Shown: positions 56,361-64,000 of the stretch, in pieces | How the letters are laid out: every line of letters starts with the position of its first letter | Position numbering within the stretch: position 1 is the first letter of the stretch | Assembly: GCF_036346105.1 (NCBI RefSeq) | Contig: NZ_CP107811.1 | Coordinates: 3,044,501 to 3,108,500 of the forward strand | Source: Streptomyces sp. NBC_00539 | Lineage (GTDB): Bacteria; Actinomycetota; Actinomycetes; Streptomycetales; Streptomycetaceae | Direction: 5' to 3' | DNA length: 64,000 nucleotides | Program-made: the position numbers and the translations under genes | The notes under the pieces: generated by a model | Database searches by the model: none | What the model was told of the DNA's origin: nothing | What the model saw: the letters and a program-made list of their open reading frames with translations, nothing else

Positions 56361-56804
56361 ATGAAGAGAACTCCACGTCAGGCAGCGCGAATTGTCGTAC
56401 TTTCCCCGACTGGATCCGTGTTCCTCTTCCGGGAGAACAACGTCGAAGTCGGCATCCACTGGCTCCCGCCCGGCGGGGGGATCGATCCCGGGGAGAGTCC
56501 CGAGGAGTGTGTGCGGCGCGAGTTGCGGGAGGAGACCGGGTGGACCGACCTGGAGCCGCAGCGGCTGCTCTGCACCTGGGAGCACGACTTCACCCATATG
56601 GGCATACCGGTCCGCCAGTACGAGCACATCTACGTCACCAGCGGCCCCCGCCGCGACCCCGTCCCGGAGTATCCCGAGGCGCACTGGCGCTGGCTCTCGC
56701 AGGATGCGCTGGCCGCGCTCGGGGAGCCCCTGTGGCCGCCGCGGCTGGACGAGTTGCTGGCCCGCGTCTCCGCCGGCCCCGTCCACCTCGGCCTGATCGC
56801 CTGA
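56361..56804 (+). CDS. Nudix hydrolase
   Basis: The product is 147 aa with a complete Nudix box: GGIDPGE, seven residues, then RELREETGW (G-x5-E-x7-RE-x2-EE-x-G-U), so magnesium-dependent pyrophosphate cleavage of a nucleoside diphosphate compound is likely. The N-terminal MKRTPRQAARIVVLSPTGSVFLFREN is the usual strand pair. The substrate is not evident. No neighbouring gene suggests a pathway. Confidence 0.92.
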   Translation: MKRTPRQAARIVVLSPTGSVFLFRENNVEVGIHWLPPGGGIDPGESPEECVRRELREETGWTDLEPQRLLCTWEHDFTHMGIPVRQYEHIYVTSGPRRDPVPEYPEAHWRWLSQDALAALGEPLWPPRLDELLARVSAGPVHLGLIA

Positions 56805-56908
56805 CCGCCGCAGCGCCGCAACGCCGCAGCGCCGCAGCGCCTAGCCGCCTGACCGCCTCAGCCCCTGATCACCTCAGCGACGCCGCCGCCCCCCCCCCCC
56901 CCCCCCCG
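56805..56908. repeat. GCCGCAGC microsatellite and 19-base C tract
   Basis: After the Nudix stop come several copies of GCCGCAACGCCGCAGC-like units (56808-56842), the repeated phrase CCCCTGATCACC, and an uninterrupted run of 19 C (56889-56907). It ends 9 bp before the stop codon of the convergent protease. Long C tracts are prone to slippage and to assembly error. Confidence 0.85.
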
Positions 56909-56916
56909 GCCCCTGA

Positions 56917-57765
56917 TCACCGTGCCGCCGTGGCGCGGGCGTACAGGGACGCCGCGTACTCCCCCAGGACCGTGCTCGTGGAGACGTCGTCCGTGTCGCC
57001 GCCGGTCAGAATGCCGACGATCTTCCCGTCCCGGGCGATCCACGCGCTGCCGCTCGTGCCGCCCGGGAAGTCGGCGCAGTCGAAGCGCTGCTCCGTCGCC
57101 TTCTCGCGGATCGACACGGCCGTGCACGTGCGCGGCACCTTGCGGTCGGCCGGGTAGCCCGTCACCGTGACCTCCTCGCCGGTGCGGCCCGAGGTGTCGA
57201 GGACGGCGGCGCCGGTGAGGTCCTCGATGTTGCGGCCCGAGGCGTCGGGGGCGAGGCGGGCGAAGGCCAGGTCGTAGTCGTCGTTCCCGTCGTCCGTCCA
57301 GCGTGCGTCCTCGTAGACCTCTTCGAGCTTCCACGCGCCGTACGGGGCGGATCCGTTCGCGTACGCGGGTGCGAAGACCGCACTGCCCGCGCCGTCCTTG
57401 CCCGCCACCAGACAGTGCCCGGCGGTGACGATCAGGTTGCGGCCGGGGCTGTGCACGACGGTTGCGGTGCAGAAGTGGTCGCCGTCCACACCGCCCTCGA
57501 ACAGCGGCCCCGTGAAGGCGGACGGGCCGCCCGGGCGCGGGGTCACGGGTGACGAGCTCGGGCGCGGCGTCTTGGACAACTGGGGCTGCTTCGACGATTG
57601 CGAACGTGACGGCGGGCTGGAGGAAGCGCCTGCCGGAGGGGCCGACTTCGGGTGCGCCGCCACCGTACCGCCCGTTTCCGGCACCACCGTCGTCATGGCC
57701 GCGGACGCGCCCAGCGCCGCCACCCCGCACAGCACCGCGGTCACCACGGTCCGCTTGTCCACCAC
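56917..57765 (-). CDS. secreted trypsin-like serine protease
   Basis: The product is 282 aa if GTG at 57765 is used, because GGGGAGGG lies six bases before it; up to five more residues are possible from 57780. A signal peptide (TVVTAVLCGVAALGASAAM) is followed by a Ser/Pro-rich region and a chymotrypsin-fold domain. The triad is His in VTAGHCL, Asp in DYDLAFARL and Ser in FPGGTSGSAWI. Four Cys could form two disulfides (HFCTATV with AGHC, TCTAV with FDCADF). It cleaves peptides outside the cell; specificity unknown. Confidence 0.92.
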   Translation of the reverse strand: MVDKRTVVTAVLCGVAALGASAAMTTVVPETGGTVAAHPKSAPPAGASSSPPSRSQSSKQPQLSKTPRPSSSPVTPRPGGPSAFTGPLFEGGVDGDHFCTATVVHSPGRNLIVTAGHCLVAGKDGAGSAVFAPAYANGSAPYGAWKLEEVYEDARWTDDGNDDYDLAFARLAPDASGRNIEDLTGAAVLDTSGRTGEEVTVTGYPADRKVPRTCTAVSIREKATEQRFDCADFPGGTSGSAWIARDGKIVGILTGGDTDDVSTSTVLGEYAASLYARATAAR

Positions 57766-57944
57766 CGCCACCCTCCCCACTCAGCTCTGGCGGAGCATGC
57801 CTTGGCGCCCCTGCCGCCGCAAGGGCCGGAGCCCGCCAGGATCCCGGGCTCCACCATCGCACTTCCGGGCCACGGGTGTTGACACGACCTCGGGAACACC
57901 CCACACTCCTCTGCATACGCCGGAAACAGTTTACGGAGGACACA

Positions 57945-59123
57945 ATGATTGCCGAAGTCGTCACCGCCACCGCCCTCGCCGCCCCTCCCGCCGCCCTCTT
58001 CGGCCACCGCGCCGTGCGCCGCCTCCAAGGCGCCCGGGCGCTGCGGATCGACTCCCCCCGCGGGATCGACGAGCAGGGCTTCGTCCGCATCGGCGGCATC
58101 GAGCAGTGGGTCTCGGTGCGCGGCGAGGACCGCGCCAACCCCGTCATCGTCGAGGTCCACGGCGGCCCGGGCGCCCCCAACTCCATCTACGCAGTGCGCA
58201 CGCGCGCCTGGGAGCAGCACTTCACGATCGTCCGCTGGGACATGCGCGGCGCCGGCAAGACCTTCGGCCGCGGCGGCCCGGAAGGCCAGGGGGACGCCAC
58301 CTTCGCGCGGCTGTACGAGGACGCCCTGGAGGTGGTCGGCCACGCACGCCGGAGGCTCGGCGTACGCCGGGTCGTACTCGTCGCCAACTCCTTCGGCAGC
58401 GTCTTCGGCCTGCGCCTGGTGCGCAACCACCCGGAGCTGTTCTCGGCGTACGTCGGCACCGACCAGAACGTCCCCGACGCCGACCGCGACGCCTGCGCGT
58501 ACCGGGACCTCCTGGAGCGGCTGCGCGCCGCCGGGAAGACCAAGCAGCTGGCGCGGGCCGAGGCCCTCGGCGCCGACCAGCGCGCCTGGAGCGCCGGGCA
58601 GCGCGCCACGTACGACCGACTCCGCACCCAGAGCGACCCGCTGACCCTGGACACCCTCAAGAAGGTGGTGCTCGGCTCGATGTGGCTGTCGCCGCTGCAC
58701 ACCCTGCGCGACCTGCGGGACTACTTCAAGGGGCAGCACTTCTCGGAGCGGGTCGCCGAAGGCACGACAGGGCTCACCGACGACCACAGGGGCGACCAGG
58801 CCGACGACCACGCCGACGACCACACCGACGACCAGGCCGACGACCAGGCAGACGACCCCGCCGACGAGACCGCCGACGAGACCGGCACGCGCTTCGAGGT
58901 GCCGTTCTTCGTCTTCCAGGGCGAGCTCGACGTCCTCACCCCGCCGGAGCGGGCCAAGGCCTTCTTCGACGCGGTCGAGGCACCCCTCAAGCACTTCGCC
59001 CTGATCGGGGGCGCGAGCCACTTCGCCTCGTTCCGGCGCCCCGAGGCCTTCCTGGAGCTCCTGCTGACCCACGTCCGGCCGGCGGTCACGGCCGAACGCG
59101 TCCAGGAGGCGCCCCAGAGGTGA
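57945..59123 (+). CDS. alpha/beta hydrolase, proline iminopeptidase-like, with Asp-rich insert
   Basis: The product is 392 aa. HGGPGAPN gives the oxyanion motif of the peptidase S33 family, RWDMRGAGKT follows, the nucleophile Ser is in VANSFGSVFG, and the Asp (GELDVLTPP) and His (GASHFASF) complete the triad. The cap domain carries an unusual run of (Gln/His-Ala-Asp-Asp) repeats (about residues 279-313). The start ATG has GGAGGA five bases upstream. It may remove N-terminal proline from peptides, but the repeat insert makes the substrate uncertain. Confidence 0.9.
   Translation: MIAEVVTATALAAPPAALFGHRAVRRLQGARALRIDSPRGIDEQGFVRIGGIEQWVSVRGEDRANPVIVEVHGGPGAPNSIYAVRTRAWEQHFTIVRWDMRGAGKTFGRGGPEGQGDATFARLYEDALEVVGHARRRLGVRRVVLVANSFGSVFGLRLVRNHPELFSAYVGTDQNVPDADRDACAYRDLLERLRAAGKTKQLARAEALGADQRAWSAGQRATYDRLRTQSDPLTLDTLKKVVLGSMWLSPLHTLRDLRDYFKGQHFSERVAEGTTGLTDDHRGDQADDHADDHTDDQADDQADDPADETADETGTRFEVPFFVFQGELDVLTPPERAKAFFDAVEAPLKHFALIGGASHFASFRRPEAFLELLLTHVRPAVTAERVQEAPQR
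58780..58890 (+). repeat. 12-bp in-frame tandem repeats within the hydrolase gene
   Basis: Units such as GACGACCACGCC and GACGACCAGGCC repeat about eight times, giving Asp-Asp-(His/Gln)-(Ala/Thr) and then Asp-Glu-Thr-Ala units. All changes keep the frame. Confidence 0.8.
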
Positions 59124-59167
59124 ACCAGAGGTGAGCCAGAGGGACGGCCCCCGAGCCCCCTACCCCC

Positions 59168-60385
59168 TCACCCCGCCCACAGCCCCTCCGCCGTCAGCCC
59201 CAGCAGGTCGATGGCGTTGCCCCGGACGATGCGCTCCACGACGTCCGGAGCGAGGTGCCCCATCTGGGCCTCCCCCACCTCCCGCGACTTCGGCCAGGTG
59301 GAGTCGGAGTGCGGGTAGTCCGTCTCGTAGAGGACGTTGCCCACGCCGATCGCGTCGAGGTTCCGCAGCCCGAACGCGTCGTCGAAGAAGCACCCGAAGA
59401 CGTGGTCCGCGAACAGTTCGGACGGCGGCCGGTGGACCTTGTCCGCGACCCCGCCCCAGCCGCGGTTCTCCTCCCACACCACGTCCGCGCGTTCCAGGAT
59501 GTACGGGATCCACCCGATCTGGCCCTCCGCGTACATGATCCGCAGGTTCGGGAAGCGCTCGAACTTGCCGCTCATCAGCCAGTCCACCATCGAGAAGCAG
59601 CAGTTGGCGAAGGTGATGGTGGAGCCGACGGCCGGCGGGGCGTCCGCCGAGGTGGACGGCATGCGGGAGGACGAGCCGATGTGCATGGCGATGACCGTGC
59701 CGGTCTCGTCGCAGGCCCGCAGGAAGGGGTCCCAGTCGTCGGTGTGGACGGAGGGGAGCCCGAGGTGCGGGGGTATCTCGGAGAAGGCGACGGCCCGCAC
59801 CCCGCGGGCGGCGTTGCGGCGGACCTCGGCGGCGGCGAGGCGGGCGTCCCAGAGGGGGACGAGGGTGAGCGGGATGAGGCGGCCCTGCGCCTCGGGGCCG
59901 CACCATTCCTCGACCATCCAGTCGTTGTAGGCCCTGACCCCCAGCAGCCCGAGTTCGCGGTCGGCGGCCTCGGTGAAGGTCTGTCCGCAAAAGCGCGGGA
60001 AGGTCGGGAAGCAGAGTGCGGACTGGACGTGGTTGACGTCCATGTCGGCGAGCCGGTCGGGAACCGAGAAGGAGCCCGGGCGCATCTGCTCGTAGGTGAT
60101 GACTTCCAGTTTGATCTCGTCGCGGTCGTATCCGACGGACGTGTCCAGGCGCGTGAGGGGCCGGTGCAGGTCTTCGTACACCCACCAGTCGCCGATGGGC
60201 CCGTCGTCGCCCCGGGCTCCCATGACGGGGGCGAACTTTCCGCCGAGGAAGGTCATTTCCTTCAACGGGGCGCGGACGACACGCGGCCCGATGTCGCGGT
60301 ACTTGGACGGGAGCCGGTCCCGCCAGACGTGCGGGGGCTCCACCGTGTGGTCGTCCACCGAGATGATCTTCGGGAAGGTCTCCAT
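59168..60385 (-). CDS. amidohydrolase family protein (ACMSD-like)
   Basis: The product is 405 aa, a metal-dependent barrel. It begins METFPKIISVDDHTVEPPHVW, where the early D-D-H replaces the usual HxH, as in many amidohydrolase-2 members. Further conserved parts are CFPTFPRFCGQTF, AYNDWMVEEWCG, IAMHIGSSSRMPSTS (metal His) and YETDYPHSDSTWP (late Asp and His). Relatives decarboxylate or hydrolyse ring-cleavage products. Operator copy 5 is 21 bp upstream of the ATG, linking it to the set at 46644-52937. Confidence 0.9.
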   Translation of the reverse strand: METFPKIISVDDHTVEPPHVWRDRLPSKYRDIGPRVVRAPLKEMTFLGGKFAPVMGARGDDGPIGDWWVYEDLHRPLTRLDTSVGYDRDEIKLEVITYEQMRPGSFSVPDRLADMDVNHVQSALCFPTFPRFCGQTFTEAADRELGLLGVRAYNDWMVEEWCGPEAQGRLIPLTLVPLWDARLAAAEVRRNAARGVRAVAFSEIPPHLGLPSVHTDDWDPFLRACDETGTVIAMHIGSSSRMPSTSADAPPAVGSTITFANCCFSMVDWLMSGKFERFPNLRIMYAEGQIGWIPYILERADVVWEENRGWGGVADKVHRPPSELFADHVFGCFFDDAFGLRNLDAIGVGNVLYETDYPHSDSTWPKSREVGEAQMGHLAPDVVERIVRGNAIDLLGLTAEGLWAG

Positions 60386-60406
60386 GCGTATTACGGTAGC
60401 GCTGAT

Positions 60407-60421
60407 CTGACGGATCGTCAG
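60407..60421. promoter_or_regulatory. operator copy 5 (CTGACG-N3-CGTCAG)
   Basis: The perfect inverted repeat CTGACGGATCGTCAG lies 21 bp before the amidohydrolase start and 173 bp before the divergent regulator gene, so it most likely controls the amidohydrolase. Confidence 0.75.
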
Positions 60422-60594
60422 CTAGTAGTGCAGCACCGGGGCGCCCGCAGTGGTCCGGTAGTGCGCCGGCAGTACGCCGGTAGTCAGCCAGTTGTACGTC
60501 GATCAGGAGGGGATCCCTCCGCCGCGGGCTGACGGGTACGTGCGAGACAGGGCAGACTGGCCCTTACACCGACGGAAGGCAGGGGGGACGACAG

Positions 60595-63500
60595 ATGGAC
60601 GGCATACCGGCCATCCCGCACCAGCGGAACCACCCCGAGGCAGCCCGGAGAAACCCCGCCGCGGCCCAAGCCCCCGTCCCGTCCGCCGTCGGCCCCGCCG
60701 GCCCCTGCCACGCCGGCCGCTACCCCTCCGACACGACGACCTGCGACACGGCGCCCACCGACACCGCGCGCACCGACACCGCACCCACCGACACGGCGTC
60801 CACCGACACCGCGCCCACCGACACGGCGCCCGCCGGCCCCACCACCCGCTTCGCCGTCCTCGGCACCGTCCGCGCCTGGCGCGGCGCCGAGTCGCTGCCC
60901 TCCGGCAGCCCCCAGCAGCGCGCCCTGCTCGCCGTGCTGCTCCTGCGCGACGGCCGCACCGCCACCGCGCCCGAGCTCATCGACGCCATCTGGGGCGAGG
61001 AGCCGCCGCAGCAGGCCCTCGCCACCATCCGTACGTACGCCTCCCGGCTGCGCAAGGTCCTCGACCCGGGGCTGCTGGTGTCCGACGCGGGCGGCTACGC
61101 CATCCGCCTGCACCACGCGGCCGCCCTGGACCTCGGCGTCGCCCGCGCCCTCGCGGCCGACGCCGACAAGGCCCGCGCCGCCGGGGACCGCGCCCTCGCG
61201 CGTGCGCTGCTGGCACGCGCCCTGGACCTGTGGGACGGCGAACCCCTCGCCGGAGTCCCCGGACCGCACGCCGACACCGAGCGCACCCGCCTCGCCGAGT
61301 GGCGCCTCCAGCTGCTGGAGACCCGCCTCGACCTGGACCTGGAGGTCGGCCACCACGCCGAGGCCGTCTCCGAGCTCACCGCCCTCACCGCGGCGCACCC
61401 CCTGCGCGAGCGGCTGCGCGAGCTGCTGATGCTCGCCCTGTACCGCAGCGGCCGCCAGGCCGAGGCCCTCGCCGTCTACGCCGACACCCGCCGCCTCCTC
61501 GCGGACGAACTCGGTGTCGACCCGCGCCCCGAGCTCTCCGCGCTCCAGCAGCGCATCCTGCGCGCCGACGCCGAACTCGCCCGCGCCGAGGACCCGGCCC
61601 AGACGGCCGCCCCCGTGGTGGTCCGCCCCGCCCAACTGCCCGCGACCGTGCCCGACTTCACCGGGCGGGCGCCCTTCGTCAGCGAGCTCGGCGAGATCCT
61701 CTCGGGTGCGGAGGGCCAGGTCATGGCCGTCTCCGCGCTCGCCGGGATCGGCGGGGTCGGCAAGACCACCCTCGCCGTGCACGTCGCGCACGCCGCCCGG
61801 CCCCACTTCCCCGACGGCCAGCTCTACGTGGACCTCCAGGGCACCGAAACCCGCCCGGCCGAGCCCGTCGCCGTCCTCGGCTCCTTCCTGCGGGCGCTCG
61901 GCACCCCGGACACCGCCATCCCCGACACCGCCGCCGAACGGGCCGCGCTGTACCGCTCCACGCTCGACGGCCGGCGCGTCCTGGTCCTGCTCGACAACGC
62001 CCGCGACGCGGCCCAGGTGCGCCCGCTGCTGCCGGGCACCGCGGGCTGCGCCGCCCTCGTCACCAGCCGGGTCCGCATGTCGGGCCTCGCCGGAGCCCAC
62101 CTCGTCGACCTGGACGTGATGAGCCCCGACGAGGCCCTGCAGCTGTTCACCCGCATCGTGGGGGCCGAGCGCGTCGGAGCCGAGCGCCAGGCCGCCCTCG
62201 ACGTCGTCGGCGCCTGCGGGTTCCTGCCGCTCGCCATCCGCATCGCCGCCTCCCGGCTCGCCGCCCGCCGCACCTGGACCGTGTCCGTCCTCGCCGCGAA
62301 GCTCGCCGACGAACGCCGCCGCCTGGACGAGCTCCAGGCGGGCGACCTGGCCGTCAAAGCCACCTTCGAGCTGGGCTACGGGCAGCTGGAGCCCGCCCAG
62401 CAGCGCGCGTTCCGCCTCCTCGGGCTCGCCGACGGCCCCGACGTCTCCCTGCCCGCGGCCGCGGCCGTACTGGACCTGCCCGAGCACGACACCGAGGACC
62501 TCCTCGAAGCCCTGGTCGACTGCTCCCTGCTCGAATCCGCCGCGCCCGGCCGCTACCGCTTCCACGACCTCGTACGCCTCTACGCGCGCGCCTGCGCCGA
62601 ACGCGACGAGCAGCCGCCGGACGAGCGCACGGCCGCCCTCGACCGGCTCCTCGACTTCTACCTGGCGACCGCCGCCGGGGTGTACGCGCTGGAGCGCCCC
62701 GGCGACCGGCTGCCCGCGCACATGTCCGCGACCCGCCACCCGGGCCTCGCCTTCACCGAGGCCCGCCCCGCGCTGGACTGGCTGTTCGCCGAGGCGGACC
62801 CGCTGCTGGCGTGCGTGCGGCAGTCCTCCGTACGCGGCGCCGAGCGGCCCGACGTGCTGCGCCGGGCGGTGGACCTGCTGTGGGCGGCGAAGGACCTCAC
62901 CGAGTCCGGGGCCAACTCCAAGCAGTACGAGTCCGCCGCCCGCGCCGTGTGCGAGACGGCGCGCGCCGTGAAGGACCCCTACGCCGAGGGCCGGGCCCGC
63001 ACCACGCTGACGATGGTCCACCTGGTGGCGGGCCGCTTCGCGGAGGCCGACGACGAGGCCCGCCGGGCGATGGCCCTGGCGCGGGAGGCCGACGACCCGC
63101 TGCCCAGCTGCTGGGCGCCCAACGACCGCGGGATCATCGCCCTCTACCAGGGCCGGCACGCCGACGGCGAGCGGTTCCTGCTGGAGGCGATCGCGAACTT
63201 CCGGGCCGACGCCAACTTCGTCGGCGAGGCCAGCGCCCTGTGCAACCTCTCCCGGATCCACGTCGAACTCGGCCGCCTCTCCAGCGCCATAGACCTCGCG
63301 CAGCAGGGCATCGCGATCTACGACCGGATGGGCCTGACGCTGCGCCTGGCCAACGGCCGCTACGCGCTGGGCATCGCGCTGACCCAGGCGGGCCGGCTCG
63401 GGGAGGCGCTGGAGCAGCTGGGCGAGGCGCTGTCGCTGTTCCACGAGAACCGGCAGCCGCTGTGGGAGGGCGTGACGCACTTCCGGCTCGCGGAGGCCCA

Positions 63501-63744
63501 TCTGGCGGCCGGGCGCCCGACGCTGGCCGCCTCGCACGCCGAGCAGGCCATCGCGCTGCGCGGGATCGGCGGCGAGTGGCGGCGGGCGACGGTGCTGACG
63601 GTGCTGGGGAAGGCCCTGGTGCGGCTGGGGCAGCGGGACCGGGCGCGGGTGTGCTGGCGGGACGCGGAGAGCGTGTTCGCGCAACTTGGTTCCGCGGAGC
63701 TGGCCGAAGTCCGTACCTTGCTGGCTTCGCAGTTGGCCGCCTGA
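60595..63744 (+). CDS. afsR: AfsR-like SARP family regulator with NB-ARC and TPR domains
   Basis: The product is 1049 aa. Residues 50-80 are TDTAP-type repeats. A winged-helix DNA-binding domain (about 84-175, with VLGTVRAWRG and RTYASRLRKVLDP) and a bacterial transcriptional activation domain (about 180-330, ending VYADTRRLLADELGVDPRPELS) form the SARP part. An NB-ARC ATPase follows (P-loop GIGGVGKTT near 384, VLVLLDNARD near 465), then TPR-like repeats (about 790-1040). The opening MDGIPAIPHQR recalls AfsR of S. coelicolor as I remember it, and fbiC occurs near afsR there too. AfsR activates antibiotic production genes through afsS. The identity is likely but not proven. G-rich ribosome site upstream. 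Confidence 0.75.
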   Translation: MDGIPAIPHQRNHPEAARRNPAAAQAPVPSAVGPAGPCHAGRYPSDTTTCDTAPTDTARTDTAPTDTASTDTAPTDTAPAGPTTRFAVLGTVRAWRGAESLPSGSPQQRALLAVLLLRDGRTATAPELIDAIWGEEPPQQALATIRTYASRLRKVLDPGLLVSDAGGYAIRLHHAAALDLGVARALAADADKARAAGDRALARALLARALDLWDGEPLAGVPGPHADTERTRLAEWRLQLLETRLDLDLEVGHHAEAVSELTALTAAHPLRERLRELLMLALYRSGRQAEALAVYADTRRLLADELGVDPRPELSALQQRILRADAELARAEDPAQTAAPVVVRPAQLPATVPDFTGRAPFVSELGEILSGAEGQVMAVSALAGIGGVGKTTLAVHVAHAARPHFPDGQLYVDLQGTETRPAEPVAVLGSFLRALGTPDTAIPDTAAERAALYRSTLDGRRVLVLLDNARDAAQVRPLLPGTAGCAALVTSRVRMSGLAGAHLVDLDVMSPDEALQLFTRIVGAERVGAERQAALDVVGACGFLPLAIRIAASRLAARRTWTVSVLAAKLADERRRLDELQAGDLAVKATFELGYGQLEPAQQRAFRLLGLADGPDVSLPAAAAVLDLPEHDTEDLLEALVDCSLLESAAPGRYRFHDLVRLYARACAERDEQPPDERTAALDRLLDFYLATAAGVYALERPGDRLPAHMSATRHPGLAFTEARPALDWLFAEADPLLACVRQSSVRGAERPDVLRRAVDLLWAAKDLTESGANSKQYESAARAVCETARAVKDPYAEGRARTTLTMVHLVAGRFAEADDEARRAMALAREADDPLPSCWAPNDRGIIALYQGRHADGERFLLEAIANFRADANFVGEASALCNLSRIHVELGRLSSAIDLAQQGIAIYDRMGLTLRLANGRYALGIALTQAGRLGEALEQLGEALSLFHENRQPLWEGVTHFRLAEAHLAAGRPTLAASHAEQAIALRGIGGEWRRATVLTVLGKALVRLGQRDRARVCWRDAESVFAQLGSAELAEVRTLLASQLAA
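60727..60835 (+). repeat. 12-bp in-frame tandem repeats in the regulator N-terminus
   Basis: GACACGGCGCCCACC-type units repeat about eight times and encode (Thr-Asp-Thr-Ala-Pro/Ser/Arg)n before the winged-helix domain. Copy number probably varies between strains. Confidence 0.75.
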
Positions 63745-63771
63745 CCTGCGCGGCAGCGTGATGAACGGGCC

Positions 63772-63789
63772 GTTCATCGTTCGTTTATC
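63772..63789 (+). promoter_or_regulatory. candidate SARP/PhoP-type direct-repeat box
   Basis: GTTCATC (63772) and GTTTATC (63783) are direct repeats 11 bp apart, the geometry recognised by AfsR and by PhoP. Nine bases after the second repeat comes CATGAT (63799-63804), a possible -10, which matches the usual SARP arrangement of repeats close to the -10. GTTCATC also pairs with GATGAAC (63760-63766) as a 7-bp inverted repeat. It lies between the regulator stop and the next start at 63922. Confidence 0.55.
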
Positions 63790-63921
63790 GCCGCCCGACA
63801 TGATGAATGCATCGGCTCGGCGCGTCGGGGGGGGCTCGCGGGTCGACTGGAGGACTACCCGTTCGGCGGTCCACGGGGGAATCGCCGAACGGGCCCGACT
63901 CATCCATCAGGAGATCCGACG

Positions 63922-64000
63922 ATGACGACGAACGAGAACACCCTGCCGAACAACACCGCTTCGAACACCGCTCCGCCGAACGAAGGCGACATCAAGCCGC
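63922..64000 (+). CDS. start of a small gene downstream of the AfsR-like regulator (partial)
   Basis: Only 26 residues are visible (MTTNENTLPNNT then ASNTAPPNEGDIKP), cut by the window end. The ATG has CAGGAG nine bases upstream. The peptide is Asn/Thr/Pro-rich and polar. In S. coelicolor the small activator gene afsS follows afsR directly, so this could be its equivalent or an unrelated gene; the sequence alone does not decide. Confidence 0.6.
   Translation, partial: MTTNENTLPNNTASNTAPPNEGDIKP

Noticed and set aside
60484-63903. An 1139-codon open frame on the minus strand opposite the regulator
   Set aside because: It is an antisense shadow of the AfsR-like gene, whose domains are clear on the plus strand.

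Overview
The window is a chromosomal segment of a high-GC actinomycete, almost certainly a Streptomyces. The base composition is very GC-rich with strong third-position GC bias, many starts are GTG, genes often overlap as ATGA or GTGA, and several gene families are typical of the genus. These include the futalosine menaquinone genes, the FO synthase fusion, an RNase Sa-type ribonuclease and an AfsR-like SARP regulator. From memory, the gene order resembles the S. coelicolor stretch from nuoA back towards afsR, read in the opposite direction.

Layout. Positions 1-12935 (minus) hold the respiratory complex I operon nuoA to nuoM (nuoM cut by the window edge), with a Rex-like operator upstream. 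Positions 13711-14559 encode an NlpC/P60 wall hydrolase. Positions 14717-20753 are an envelope module: two minus-strand genes (a lipoprotein and a beta-gamma-crystallin-like secreted protein) face a plus-strand operon of lipoprotein, peptidoglycan-binding adaptor, ABC ATPase, MacB/FtsX-type permease and a small membrane protein. A truncated PIN-domain gene follows. Positions 21323-29993 carry quinone genes (geranylgeranyl reductase family, menG, mqnC, mqnA) mixed with a GNAT, a glutaminase, a degenerate amidohydrolase and a Ser/Thr kinase. Positions 30231-46391 are mixed housekeeping genes: cold shock protein, lytic transglycosylase, SDR, FO synthase, CDF transporter, RNase, ADP-ribosylglycohydrolase-like protein, F420-type oxidoreductase, DedA, cysteine hydrolase with GlxA-type regulator, and an amino acid permease.

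Positions 46644-52937 (minus) hold a five-gene catabolic set: aldehyde dehydrogenase, N-acyl-D-amino-acid deacylase-like hydrolase, two luciferase-like oxidoreductases and an SDR. A 15-bp inverted repeat, CTGACG-N3-CGTCAG, precedes both of its transcription units, and also the distant SDR at 33014 and the amidohydrolase at 59168-60385. This looks like one scattered regulon whose regulator is outside the window. A frameshifted small membrane protein resembling membrane terpene cyclases follows. Positions 53804-56225 are repeat-rich: 48-bp tandem repeats and long, almost identical inverted repeats enclose two small genes. After a Nudix hydrolase, a secreted trypsin-like protease and an alpha/beta hydrolase, the window ends with an AfsR-like regulator. 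An 11-nt direct-repeat box and the start of a small gene lie in the position that afsS occupies downstream of afsR in S. coelicolor.

How the parts connect. Complex I reduces menaquinone. The mqnA, mqnC and menG products make menaquinone, and the reductase may saturate its side chain. FO synthase makes the F420 chromophore that the F420-type luciferase-like enzymes would need. I saw no tRNA, rRNA, CRISPR array, intact transposase or large secondary-metabolite cluster.
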